Assembly: GCA_903905455.1 (NCBI GenBank)
Contig: CAIVGN010000187.1
Span: 1 to 64,000, forward strand
Direction: 5' to 3'
Length of the DNA: 64,000 nt
DNA from: an uncultured Archangium sp.
GTDB taxonomy: Bacteria; Myxococcota; Myxococcia; Myxococcales; Myxococcaceae
The notes under the pieces were generated by a model. The model saw nothing but the letters and a program-made list of their open reading frames with translations. It ran no database searches and was not told the DNA's origin. Of this stretch, positions 52,135 to 61,300 are shown one piece after another. Position numbers and translations under genes: made by a program. Within the stretch, counting starts at the first letter, position 1. Each line of letters begins with the position of its first letter.

Positions 52135-55100
52135 TTAGAAGGAGGTGAAGTCGGTGTAATAGACGAGAACGCGCACGTCCGAGAGCGTGCCGACGTCGAG
52201 GTCCTTGTTGGCCAGCTCGTCGCGCTGGTTGATGACCAGCTCCCACATGGTGTTCACCAGGGGGCGATCGCGGAAGCGGTAGTTCCGGTAGACGTCCGGG
52301 TCGTACACCTTGGCGCCCTGCACCGACGCGTTCACCACCGCCAGCCGCGTGGGGAAGACGTAGTAGTCGGTCTCGTTGTTGACGTTGCGCACCACGCCGG
52401 TGCCCGACATGCGCAGGTAGACGCGCAGCACGGGGTCGCCGAGCTTGCCGCCCTGCACGTCGACCTCGAGGTGCTGGATCTTGTGGTCCCGGGTCAGCGG
52501 CGAGAGGCTGCTGCCGCTGGTGGAGAAGGGGATGGTGAGGTACCCGCTGGCGTCGAGCATGCGCACGTCCTTGAGGCGCGCCTGCATCTGCTTGATCCGC
52601 TCGCCCTCGGGCACCGAGTGGCCCTGCGCGTCGAGGGTGGGGATCTTCAGGATGTCGTCCTTGAGCGAGAGCGCCATCACGCGGACGTCGGGGTTGCCGT
52701 ACTGCTCCTCGAAGGCGAAGAAGGCGTTGTCCAGCTCGAGGAGATAGTTCTCGAGGTTGTACTGGCCGGCGGTCACCATGCGGATGAGGAAGAGCTGCTC
52801 CTTCTTCGAGTAGCTCTGGCTGGTGTAGTACTCGTAGACCCGCGTCAGCCGGTAGGCCATCGCCAGCGCGTCGTTGAACGAGACGTCGGCGTTGATCACC
52901 GCGTCGTTCTGGTAGATGCGCACGTTGGGGTCGTTCTGGGCCGCGGCGACGTTGATCGCCAGCTGCTCGGTCTCGGTCTGCTGCGCCTGCAGGCGCTGGG
53001 CGCTGTTGTTGAGCCGCTGCACCTCGGCCACCGCCAGCCGCAGGCCGTAGTCGGCGCGCAGCGTCTCCAGCTGGGACTCGAGGGTGTCGTTGTACAGGGC
53101 GGCGATGCGCGCCGTGGAGTCCACGTTGGTGAGCATGCAGGCGGAGTTCGTCGCCATCTTCACCGAGTCGCGGTCGTAGTCGCGCATCGCCCGCTCCTTG
53201 TTCGCGATGTTGACGTCGGTGGCGTACTGGGTGCCGGCGGCGGCGATGCCGGCGGCGGTGGCCACCACGGCCATGGCCCCCGAGCTGGCGCACTGGATCT
53301 CGCAGTCGGCGATCTGCATGCCGGTCATCACCGCCTGCACCCCGGCGGCGATGGAGGTGTTGAGGGCCTTCTGCTTCTCGATCTCCTGCTGCATGTCGTA
53401 GACGGTGCCCGACTGGGAGTACTGGAAGTCGGCCAGGGCGTTGCTCACGCCACAGGCGGCGGCGGCCCGGGTCCGCTCGATGTCGATGTCGTTGAGGGTG
53501 TTCTGGTGGTGCTGCAGCACCCCCTGCAACTTGAGCCCCGAGTCCTTCACCGCGGCCATGGCGTTGTGCAGCTCGCCGTTGCCCATGCGGCCGCACGGGT
53601 CCCCCATCTGCGTGGGGAGCGAGGCCTGGGGCGCGTACTTGGTGATCGCCGGGTACACGAGCGTGTCGTCGCCGACGAAGGTGCCGCACACGCTGGCCAG
53701 CTGGTTCTCGTAGTTGTTGCGGATGCTGACCAGGTCGGACTGGAACTGCGCGGCGTCCACCCTCCCCTGCTTGCCGAAGGTCAGCGCCGTCTGTTCCCGG
53801 GTCTTGGCCAGGTCCAGGCGCTGCCGCACCACCACCGCGAGGGTGTCGTAGGCGTTGGTGGTGACCGAGGCGTTGTCCAGCGCGGGGAACGGGATGTAGT
53901 CGGTGGGGAACCCGAAGTAGTTCGTCTGGTCGGTGATCTTCCCGTAGACCTCGCGCATGTCGAGCAGCGCCATGCGGTAGTTCCGCTGGGCCTTCTCGAT
54001 GGTGACGTTGATGCTCGCCAGGTTGCTCTGCGCCGACTGGGCGCTGATGTTCAGCATCAGGCGGCTGATCAGCGCGCTCTCCAGGTAGGTGGCCACGTAG
54101 GCCCGCTCCACGACCCGGCGGGCCAGGTCGGGCCGGTTGAAGTTCTGGTAGCGCTTGGCCACCTGGGCCCAGGCCACCGACTTCTGCGACGCGGCGCGCA
54201 CCAGGCGCTCGAGGTAGCTGGTCACCGTCTCGGGGGTGATGAAGTCGGGGTCCGAGCCCACCGCCCCGCGCGAGAGCGCCTTCTGCATGTTCGTCCCCAG
54301 CAGGTAGAGCCGGTCGAGGGCCAGCTGGTAGTACTGCCCGGCCTCGTAGAGCCGGTAGAGCTCGGCCCCGGCCACGCCGGTCAGGTCGATGCCCCCGGGC
54401 TCGAACACCGAGCCCTTGAAGCTGGCGCCGCCGGCCGCGGCGATGTCGAAGCGCGAGGCGTAGGCCGCGGTCAGCGAGTCGTCGCCCTGCATGATCAACA
54501 GCTCGGCATAGAGACGCTCGAAGCCGTCGTAGGTGGGGGTGAAGCTCGAGAAGTCCCGCTGCAGGAAGGTCTGCAGCGCCGAGGCCACGGTGGGCAGCCC
54601 GGGGCCCTGCGCGGTGGTCATGCCCGTCGAGACCATCAGGGCGTCGTCGCTGTACAGGTTGAGCAGGCAGTCGATGCGCTGGCGCGCTTCTTCGATCTGC
54701 GCCGGGTCGTAGCAGTACGGAATGGCGTCGGAGTTGGGCACGCACTTCTGCGGCGCGAAGCCCAGGGTCCCGGCGGAGCTGCTGCTGACGAACTTGGTCT
54801 TGTAGCGGAACGCGGTGTTGATCAGCGTGGGCAGCGCCACGAAGCCGCGGGCCGTGGAGCTGGCGACGTGGGCGAACAGGGTCTTGCCCGCGCGCAGGTC
54901 GAGCCGGTTGTCATCGCAGTACACCTGCGTGGTGTCGGTGCACTGCACCGAGGGGCTGGCGTCGACCAGCTGGTTGTTGGCGATGAACGCCTTGAGCGTG
55001 GCGAAGCACGTGCCCCGGCCGTCGGCCTGCAGGGTGGTCTGGCAGGCGTTGTTCCACACCGGGAAGCTGGTCACGAACCAGGTGACCTTGCTGCCCACCG

Positions 55101-57834
55101 GGCACGCGGTGCGGGTGCCGGTGCCAGCGGCGTTGTCGCCGGGGCCTCCGTCGAAGAAGCCGGTGTCCTCGCACAGGTAGTGCGCGTTGGCCGGGAGCAC
55201 CGGGGTGAACGAGGCGCTGGCCCCGCTCCCGTTCAGCAGCACCTTCACCAGGTTCACCTTGTCGGTGGCGCTGTTGGGGATCGCCGCCAGCAGCGACGGG
55301 TCACAGCTCGCCCCCAGGGCGATGGGCGAGGGCCGGTTGAGGGTGGACGGCTGGAGCCCCACGTAGTCCGCGGCCGTCAGCGAGGCCGCCGCGCGCTTGA
55401 GCACCATGAAGCCGTAGGCCGTGGTGGGCTCCTGGCCGGGGATGAAGGACGCGAAGCTCTCCTCGAAGAGGATGAAGAGCTCGGTCTGGTTGACCAGGGC
55501 GCCGTCGAGGAAGCGCAGGGTGCGGGTGCGCGAGGTGCCGTCTGGCACCGGGTTGCCCCCGGTGAGGCTCTGGTTCAACGCGGACAGGGTGGAGTTGACG
55601 TTGATGTCGAACGGCAGGTCCACCTGGCGGCAGACGGTGCGGGTGCGCACCCCGGTGCTCGACACCTGCGTCCCGGCGACGAAGCCAGGCACCAGCCAGG
55701 GCTCCTCCATGGGGAGGAAGCCGACCGCGCAGGCGGCGCCGTTGGGGTAATAGCGGCCGCCGATCTTGGAGACGATCTGGTTGGTGTCCGCGGGCACCGG
55801 CGGCATGCTCTGCAGGAAGACGAGGCAGTCCGTGCCGCCGCCGTTGAAGCACGCGCTGGCGTCCGCCGGGCTGCCGGCGAACTTCATCTTCATCGCGGGG
55901 TTGCCCGGGTAGTGCATGGCCATCGACGACACGATGCGGCCCTCGAAGGCCGTGGGGTCGGTGTCGGAGATCTTCAGGTTCATGGCCACCGGCAGCTCCG
56001 TGACCCCGGACGGGATGGGCGCCGAGTTGACGTTCTGCACGTAGGGACGCAGGCCCGTGGTGTTGGTGTACGGGTAGCAGGCCACGGTGCTCGAGTTGCC
56101 GTTGAGCGACCGGCAACGGGTGTTCACCGTGCCGAACTTCCAGGACTCGGTGCGCGTGGCGGTCATCACCGCCTGGAACTCCTGCCAGCCCTCGAGGTTG
56201 CCCAGGCGCAGCGCGCCCCAGCGCTGGATGAGCCCGTTCTCCACCGTGGTCACCGCGGTCTTGTCGGTGCCGGCGATCCACGGCTTGAGGCCGTTGGTGC
56301 CGAAGGTCCCGAAGTAATACATGGAGCCTGCCCACTGGCCCTCGGGGCGCTGCACGTAGCCCAGGGTGACGGTGGTGGTCGCGTCGCGAGAGGTGATCTC
56401 CAGCGCGCCTTCCCAGTGCACCGCGTTGGCCAGGCCGCCGGCGTTGCCCACGGCGACCTTCGGGCACGGCGTGGCGTGGCCGCCGTCAGGCTGGTTGACC
56501 GCCGCGGCGTCCGGCGAGGTGACGGTGTCCACGCAGCCCGGGAGCAGGCGGAAGGCGATGGTGGGGTCCGGGACCGCCGCGCCCGAAGGCGCGCTCAGCG
56601 TCAGCCACGCCAGCGGGCACTCGCCCAGTTGCACGTCGCAGTCCTTGTACTGGCGGGTCTCGGCGTCCAGCTTGAGGTCCACCCGCTCGGTGTGGCCGTC
56701 GGCGAAGGTGACCTGGTGCCAGAGCTTGCGCACGGTGACGTCCTGCACCTGGAGGCTGTGGGGCACCACCGCGAAGCTGCCCTGGGGCGCGACGTTCGAG
56801 AGGCTCAAGAACGACACCGGCACCCGGAGGCCACCCTCAGGCAGGCTCGTGGGCGCGCCCGCGCCGCTGGGCGACGCGACGCAGAACCCGTTCTGGCCGT
56901 CGTTGTTCACGCAGCCCGAGCCCGCGGGACACGAGGCGGTCTGGGTGGTGACGCAGGTCGCGCGGCACACGTGCTTCGAGCAGCCCTGGCCGGTGGCGCA
57001 GTCGGCGTTCACCTCGCAGTTCGAATAGCAGCCGCCCGAGAGGCAGGCCTGGAAGGGGGGACACTGGAGGTCGGTGGTGCAGCTGGGCTTGGCCTCGCCC
57101 GGCAAGAGGCACGAGCCCTGGGTGCACGAGAGGCCCTCGGCGCAGCCGCTGCGGAGGTGGTCGGTGTCACAGGCCAGGGTGCCCGCGTCGGTCACCACGG
57201 GGCCCGAGCAGGAGGTGAAGCACACCGGGTTGCGCGGGGGCAGCTGGTTGGCCGCGGTGCACACGTCGTTGGCGCAGGCGAGGCCGGCGTTGCAGCCGCC
57301 GGCGGCAGTGCAGGCGCAGGCGGCGGTGCCCGGGTCGCAGTAGATGCAGGTGGCGGTGGCCGCGTCGCAGCGGTTGCCGCGGAAGCAGCGCCCGTCGCCG
57401 AGGCACGCCCCACCCTCGTAGCCGGTGGAGTCGACGCACACCGAGCCGGCGAGGCAGCTCAGGCCCACGTCGCAGCTGCCCGCGAGGCAGGTGCAGCTCT
57501 TCGCGCCGGGCACGCAGCCGGCGGCGATGCAGAAGCCGGCCTGGCAGGTGTCGCCGGCGCCGTCACACGCGCTGCCGCTGCGGCACACGCAGCCGGTCGA
57601 GCCCGCCGGGCAGGCCATCTGCTCACACAGGCCGCCCTGGCACAGCAGGGTCTCGCCCTGGCTCGTCTTGCCGCACTTCGACGCGGCGGCGCACTCGCAC
57701 CCCTGGGCACCGGCGACGCAGCTGGGCGGCGTGGCCCCGCTGTCCGGCGTCGGCACGGGGTCGGCGCCACAGCCGGCGAGCAGCAGGGACACCACGGCGA
57801 GAGCACGGCGGAACGACCTGGGCAGAGCAGACAT
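52135..57834 (-). CDS. TcA-like lipoprotein (Tc-toxin pore component candidate)
   Basis: A 1899-aa protein from ATG 57834. Residues 1-22 are a lipoprotein signal peptide (SLLLAGC, Cys22). Residues 50-325 carry the same cysteine module as the neighbouring lipoproteins. A beta-rich region (330-1000) follows, and then a long alpha-helical region (1000-1780) split at about 1497-1540 by a hydrophobic Ala/Gly stretch (GAMAVVATAAGIAAAGTQ). The last ~115 residues are beta-rich and end RFRDRPLVNTMWELVINQ, then DLDVGTLSDVRVLVYYTD. That order (helix, hydrophobic tip, helix, beta domain ending in a DLxxGTLSD-like phrase) mirrors the pore and TcB-binding ends of Tc-toxin A subunits. TcA proteins are usually about 2500 aa without a lipid anchor, so this one is shorter and tethered. 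I cannot confirm homology without a search. Confidence 0.65.
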   Translation of the reverse strand: MSALPRSFRRALAVVSLLLAGCGADPVPTPDSGATPPSCVAGAQGCECAAASKCGKTSQGETLLCQGGLCEQMACPAGSTGCVCRSGSACDGAGDTCQAGFCIAAGCVPGAKSCTCLAGSCDVGLSCLAGSVCVDSTGYEGGACLGDGRCFRGNRCDAATATCIYCDPGTAACACTAAGGCNAGLACANDVCTAANQLPPRNPVCFTSCSGPVVTDAGTLACDTDHLRSGCAEGLSCTQGSCLLPGEAKPSCTTDLQCPPFQACLSGGCYSNCEVNADCATGQGCSKHVCRATCVTTQTASCPAGSGCVNNDGQNGFCVASPSGAGAPTSLPEGGLRVPVSFLSLSNVAPQGSFAVVPHSLQVQDVTVRKLWHQVTFADGHTERVDLKLDAETRQYKDCDVQLGECPLAWLTLSAPSGAAVPDPTIAFRLLPGCVDTVTSPDAAAVNQPDGGHATPCPKVAVGNAGGLANAVHWEGALEITSRDATTTVTLGYVQRPEGQWAGSMYYFGTFGTNGLKPWIAGTDKTAVTTVENGLIQRWGALRLGNLEGWQEFQAVMTATRTESWKFGTVNTRCRSLNGNSSTVACYPYTNTTGLRPYVQNVNSAPIPSGVTELPVAMNLKISDTDPTAFEGRIVSSMAMHYPGNPAMKMKFAGSPADASACFNGGGTDCLVFLQSMPPVPADTNQIVSKIGGRYYPNGAACAVGFLPMEEPWLVPGFVAGTQVSSTGVRTRTVCRQVDLPFDINVNSTLSALNQSLTGGNPVPDGTSRTRTLRFLDGALVNQTELFILFEESFASFIPGQEPTTAYGFMVLKRAAASLTAADYVGLQPSTLNRPSPIALGASCDPSLLAAIPNSATDKVNLVKVLLNGSGASASFTPVLPANAHYLCEDTGFFDGGPGDNAAGTGTRTACPVGSKVTWFVTSFPVWNNACQTTLQADGRGTCFATLKAFIANNQLVDASPSVQCTDTTQVYCDDNRLDLRAGKTLFAHVASSTARGFVALPTLINTAFRYKTKFVSSSSAGTLGFAPQKCVPNSDAIPYCYDPAQIEEARQRIDCLLNLYSDDALMVSTGMTTAQGPGLPTVASALQTFLQRDFSSFTPTYDGFERLYAELLIMQGDDSLTAAYASRFDIAAAGGASFKGSVFEPGGIDLTGVAGAELYRLYEAGQYYQLALDRLYLLGTNMQKALSRGAVGSDPDFITPETVTSYLERLVRAASQKSVAWAQVAKRYQNFNRPDLARRVVERAYVATYLESALISRLMLNISAQSAQSNLASINVTIEKAQRNYRMALLDMREVYGKITDQTNYFGFPTDYIPFPALDNASVTTNAYDTLAVVVRQRLDLAKTREQTALTFGKQGRVDAAQFQSDLVSIRNNYENQLASVCGTFVGDDTLVYPAITKYAPQASLPTQMGDPCGRMGNGELHNAMAAVKDSGLKLQGVLQHHQNTLNDIDIERTRAAAACGVSNALADFQYSQSGTVYDMQQEIEKQKALNTSIAAGVQAVMTGMQIADCEIQCASSGAMAVVATAAGIAAAGTQYATDVNIANKERAMRDYDRDSVKMATNSACMLTNVDSTARIAALYNDTLESQLETLRADYGLRLAVAEVQRLNNSAQRLQAQQTETEQLAINVAAAQNDPNVRIYQNDAVINADVSFNDALAMAYRLTRVYEYYTSQSYSKKEQLFLIRMVTAGQYNLENYLLELDNAFFAFEEQYGNPDVRVMALSLKDDILKIPTLDAQGHSVPEGERIKQMQARLKDVRMLDASGYLTIPFSTSGSSLSPLTRDHKIQHLEVDVQGGKLGDPVLRVYLRMSGTGVVRNVNNETDYYVFPTRLAVVNASVQGAKVYDPDVYRNYRFRDRPLVNTMWELVINQRDELANKDLDVGTLSDVRVLVYYTDFTSF

Positions 57835-57882
57835 CTTCACCTCGAGACGACGGGAGCCGAGCGGCGGCCCCATAGGAGAACT

Positions 57883-58341
57883 TCAGCGCAGCGCAGGCAC
57901 GGCGTTCGGCAGCTTCTGGGCGTTCCCGTCGACGCAGGAACTCTTCGTCACGGTGAGGCCGGCGGTGGGCCCGGTGATGCCCACCTGGACCCCCGAGGCA
58001 GGCAGCGCCGCGTCGCCCGGCGCGACGAAGCTGAGCGCGACCCGCGGGGCCTCGCGCACGAAGGTGCCGACCACGCCCCCGCTGAAGACCACCGAGCCCA
58101 CGGTGGTGCCCGGCTGCTCGGTGAGCAGCACCTCGCAGCCCCGCACCGCCGGGTCGCCCGGCTGCAAGGTGACCAGGGTGCCGGGGGAACAGGTCCCCGC
58201 GCCGCACAGCAGGCCGGGGTCGCAGGCGTCGGCGGGCTTGCAGGGACACCCGCTGGCCCCGGGGGCGCACACCTTCGGCCCGCAGGAGCAGGCCTGCACG
58301 AAGAGCGAGACGACGAAGAGGAAGGAAGCGAGTTGGCGCAT
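57883..58341 (-). CDS. Small cysteine-module lipoprotein
   Basis: A 152-aa protein from ATG 58341. The signal peptide MRQLASFLFVVSLFVQAC has a lipobox at Cys18. One copy of the locus-typical module follows (CAPGASGCPCKPADAC and then DPGLLCGAGTC). The rest is beta-like (VVFSGGVVGTFVREAPRVALSFV, VQVGITGPTAGLTVTKSSC) with a single late Cys. It lies 49 bases upstream of the TcA-like gene and 54 bases downstream of the RHS gene. It may be an adaptor or a protective component for the larger proteins. No immunity family is recognised. Confidence 0.7.
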   Translation of the reverse strand: MRQLASFLFVVSLFVQACSCGPKVCAPGASGCPCKPADACDPGLLCGAGTCSPGTLVTLQPGDPAVRGCEVLLTEQPGTTVGSVVFSGGVVGTFVREAPRVALSFVAPGDAALPASGVQVGITGPTAGLTVTKSSCVDGNAQKLPNAVPALR

Positions 58342-58394
58342 GGAGGGTTTTCGGTGAGGTGCTGTTGGAGCGAGGTCGCGCCGCGGGGTCAGAA

Positions 58395-61300
58395 CTACGG
58401 GCTCAGCGCCTGGACGCCCTGCGGCGAGGCAGAAACCGAACGCTTTTGCAGTGGCTGATCCTGCTTGCCGCCCGCGGAGGGGGGACTCGCGGCGTCGTGG
58501 ATGGCCATGCCCAGGGTGATGACCGTCGCCGTGCCGCCGGTCACCCGGGAGGCCATGCTCAGGTCGCTGGCCAGCCCCGTGTTGCCGTTGGCGCCTTCCA
58601 CCGCGCCGGCGATGGAGGTGACCAACCCGGTGAGGCTGAGCAGGCCGCTGAGAATCTTGAGGCTGGACCGCCCCGGGTTCGCCTTGAACGTCGCCTTGGC
58701 GTTGCGTGCCCCGGCGGCGATGCCCGAGCCCGCCCACTTGCCCAGGTCCTTCGCGCCGCCGCCGACGGCCTTCGCGCCGCTCCAGGCGCCCTTGCCGACG
58801 AACTTCGCGCCGCGCCAGGCGCCCTTGCCGATGCTCTTGAGGGCCTTGTTCTTGAAGCTCCCGCCGCCCGAGGGCGCGCGGGCGAGCCCCGTGGGGTCGG
58901 TGGCGTTGGGGAAGTCGTTGGCGACGAAGGCGTAGGCCGAGGTGGCCTCGCCGAGGCGCTCGAGGTCGTCCGCGCTCAGCTCCTCGAAGGCGGGGTCGAC
59001 GCTGCTCCAGCGACCGAGCTCGGGGTCGAGCTCACGGTAGCCGTGGTGCACCAGGCCGGTGGACGCCTCGAAGACCTGGCCTTCGAAGCCAGCCTCGTCG
59101 ACAAAAGCGCCGCTGCTGCGCTCGACACCCATTGGATAGAAGGAACGCTCCGCCCGCAGGAGGCCGTCGGCGCCGGTCGCGGCCACCACCGACTCGAGGT
59201 GGTCGGCGTGCAGCCACACCACGTCCTGCATCAGCAACCGCCGCGCGCTGGAACGCAGCAGCGCGGTGACCTTGGAAGGCGTCGGGCCGCCGCTGAAGCT
59301 GAGCGTGCCCGTGGAGGCCGCCTGGGCGAGCCAGGCATCGGAGATGTCGATCACCTGGTTGCCCTGCGGGGAGGCGCTGCCGCCGGTGATGGTCGCCGGC
59401 GCGAGGTCGCTGAGCACCACCGAGGCCAGCGCGTCGCTCTGCGCCCGGGCCACGCGGATGTCTCCCAGCTTCACGGTCAGCTGCGAGATGCCGTCGAGCA
59501 CCTCGAGGTCGTCGCTCACCGTCCAGCTGGTCGAGTCGCCCGCCTCGGTGATCACCCGGTCGAAGCCGGTGCCGTACGAGAAGTGGCCGGTCTCGGCGCC
59601 GCCCTCGGCCGCCGTCAAGCGACCCCGGCCGTCGTAGGCGTAGGTGGTGGTCCCGCGGGTCTCGAGCGCACCGGAGGCCCCATAGGTGAGGTCCAGGGCG
59701 CCGGCGTGCGTCACCGCGTTGGGCCGGGAAGACCCGTAGGCGTAGTCGCCCTGGTGGGCCCGGCTGCTGGCGCCCAGGCTGGAGACCTGGCTGGTGACGT
59801 TGTCGAGGTCATCGAAGCCGAAGGTGAGCGTCTCGGCCTCGGCCCCGCTGCGCTCGAGGGAGATGCGCGTCACCCGCTTGAGGGCGTCGTACTCGAAGGC
59901 GGCCGCGTGGCGGGCGCGACCGGTGCGCTCCGGGCCGTCGGTGATGGCCTTGAGCGAGCCGTTGCGGCCGCGGCTGAAGCCGAGGTCGAGGAACGCGGTG
60001 CCGTCCTTCGCGGTGCTCTTGAGGGAGGTCAGGCGCAGGCTGTCGTCGTAGGTGAAGGCGGTGCTCGCCCCGTTGGCGAAGGCTACGGCCTTCAGCTCGC
60101 CACGCTCGTCGTAGTCGGCGTTGGTGACGAAGCCAGACAAGGCGCTGACCCGCGAGTCGCCGTCGTGGGTGGCGGCGACGGTGAGGCCGCCGGGGTGGGC
60201 GACCGAGAGCCGGCGCGAGGCCGCGTCCCAGGTGGTGCGGGTGACGAAGGCGCGGCCCTCGAGGGTGCGCTCGGTGAAGACCTCGTTGTTGCGCGTGTCG
60301 TAGCCGAAGCGATCGCCGCCCGTGGGCCACGTGGCCTCGGCGAGCCGGCCGCCGAGGTTGGTGCATTCGGTGCAGCCCGTGGGCTTGAGGTCGTAGCGCC
60401 AGGTGCGCTTGCTGCCGGCCTCGTCGGCCGGGTCCCACTGCGAGAGCACGCGGTTGCCGGTGTCGAAGGTGGACAGGGTGACGGCGCCGCGGGCGTTGGT
60501 GACGCGGGCCTGGTTGCCGTTGGCGTCGTACTCGAAGCGGGTGGTGCCCGAGTTGGGGTCGGAGACCGACACCAGGCGCTGCAGCAGGTCGTAGGCCTGG
60601 GCGTGGAGGTTGCCGCCGGGGTCGCGCACCGCGGCCAGGTTGCCCTGGGCGTCGTATTCGAGCCGGGTGGTGGCCGGGGTGCCGGTGCCGGGCAGGGCGT
60701 GGTGCCGTTCGCTGGCCACCAGGCGACCGAGGCCGTCGAAGCGCTGCACCACCGGGACGTTGAAGTGCGGGCTGGCGGGGTCGTTCGCGTCCGGGTCGAA
60801 GCGGGACATGCTCAACGGGCCGTAGCTGGTGCGGCGGATGGCGCCGTCCGGCTGGGTCTCGGTGAGCTCACGGCCCAGCGCATCGAAGGTGTGCGACGTG
60901 AAAGGCACCATGGTCGGCGCCGTGGTGTCGCAGGTGCCGCTCGTGCCGACGTAGGGCTGGAAGTTGCGCACCACCGCGCCGTGCGCGTCGAACTCGCTGA
61001 AGCCGCTGACCTGCCAGCGGGTGTCCGTGAGGCGGGTACGCTGCTGGAAGTTGCGGCCCTTGCCGTCGAGGCACTGCACGGTGACGAGGTCCTGGGGGCC
61101 ACCGGCGGTGGAGCGGCGCAGCACCGAGATGCTGCTGGCCGGGTTGGCGAAGTCGAACTTGAACTGCTGGGCCGGGGTGGCGTCGGCGTCGCCTGGGTCG
61201 AGCATGGAGATCAGCTGCCCGTGCTCGTCGTAGCGGTAGCGCGTCAGCGGCGGCGTCGACGCCGGCGCCCCACCCACCACCGCGTACCAGGCGGAGGACT

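Noticed and set aside
51676..58458. A 2260-codon open frame on the plus strand opposite the TcA-like and cysteine-rich genes
   Set aside because: It is a shadow of high-GC codon use in the real minus-strand genes. Its protein is low-complexity, rich in Val-His-Gly-Arg, and lacks any domain.
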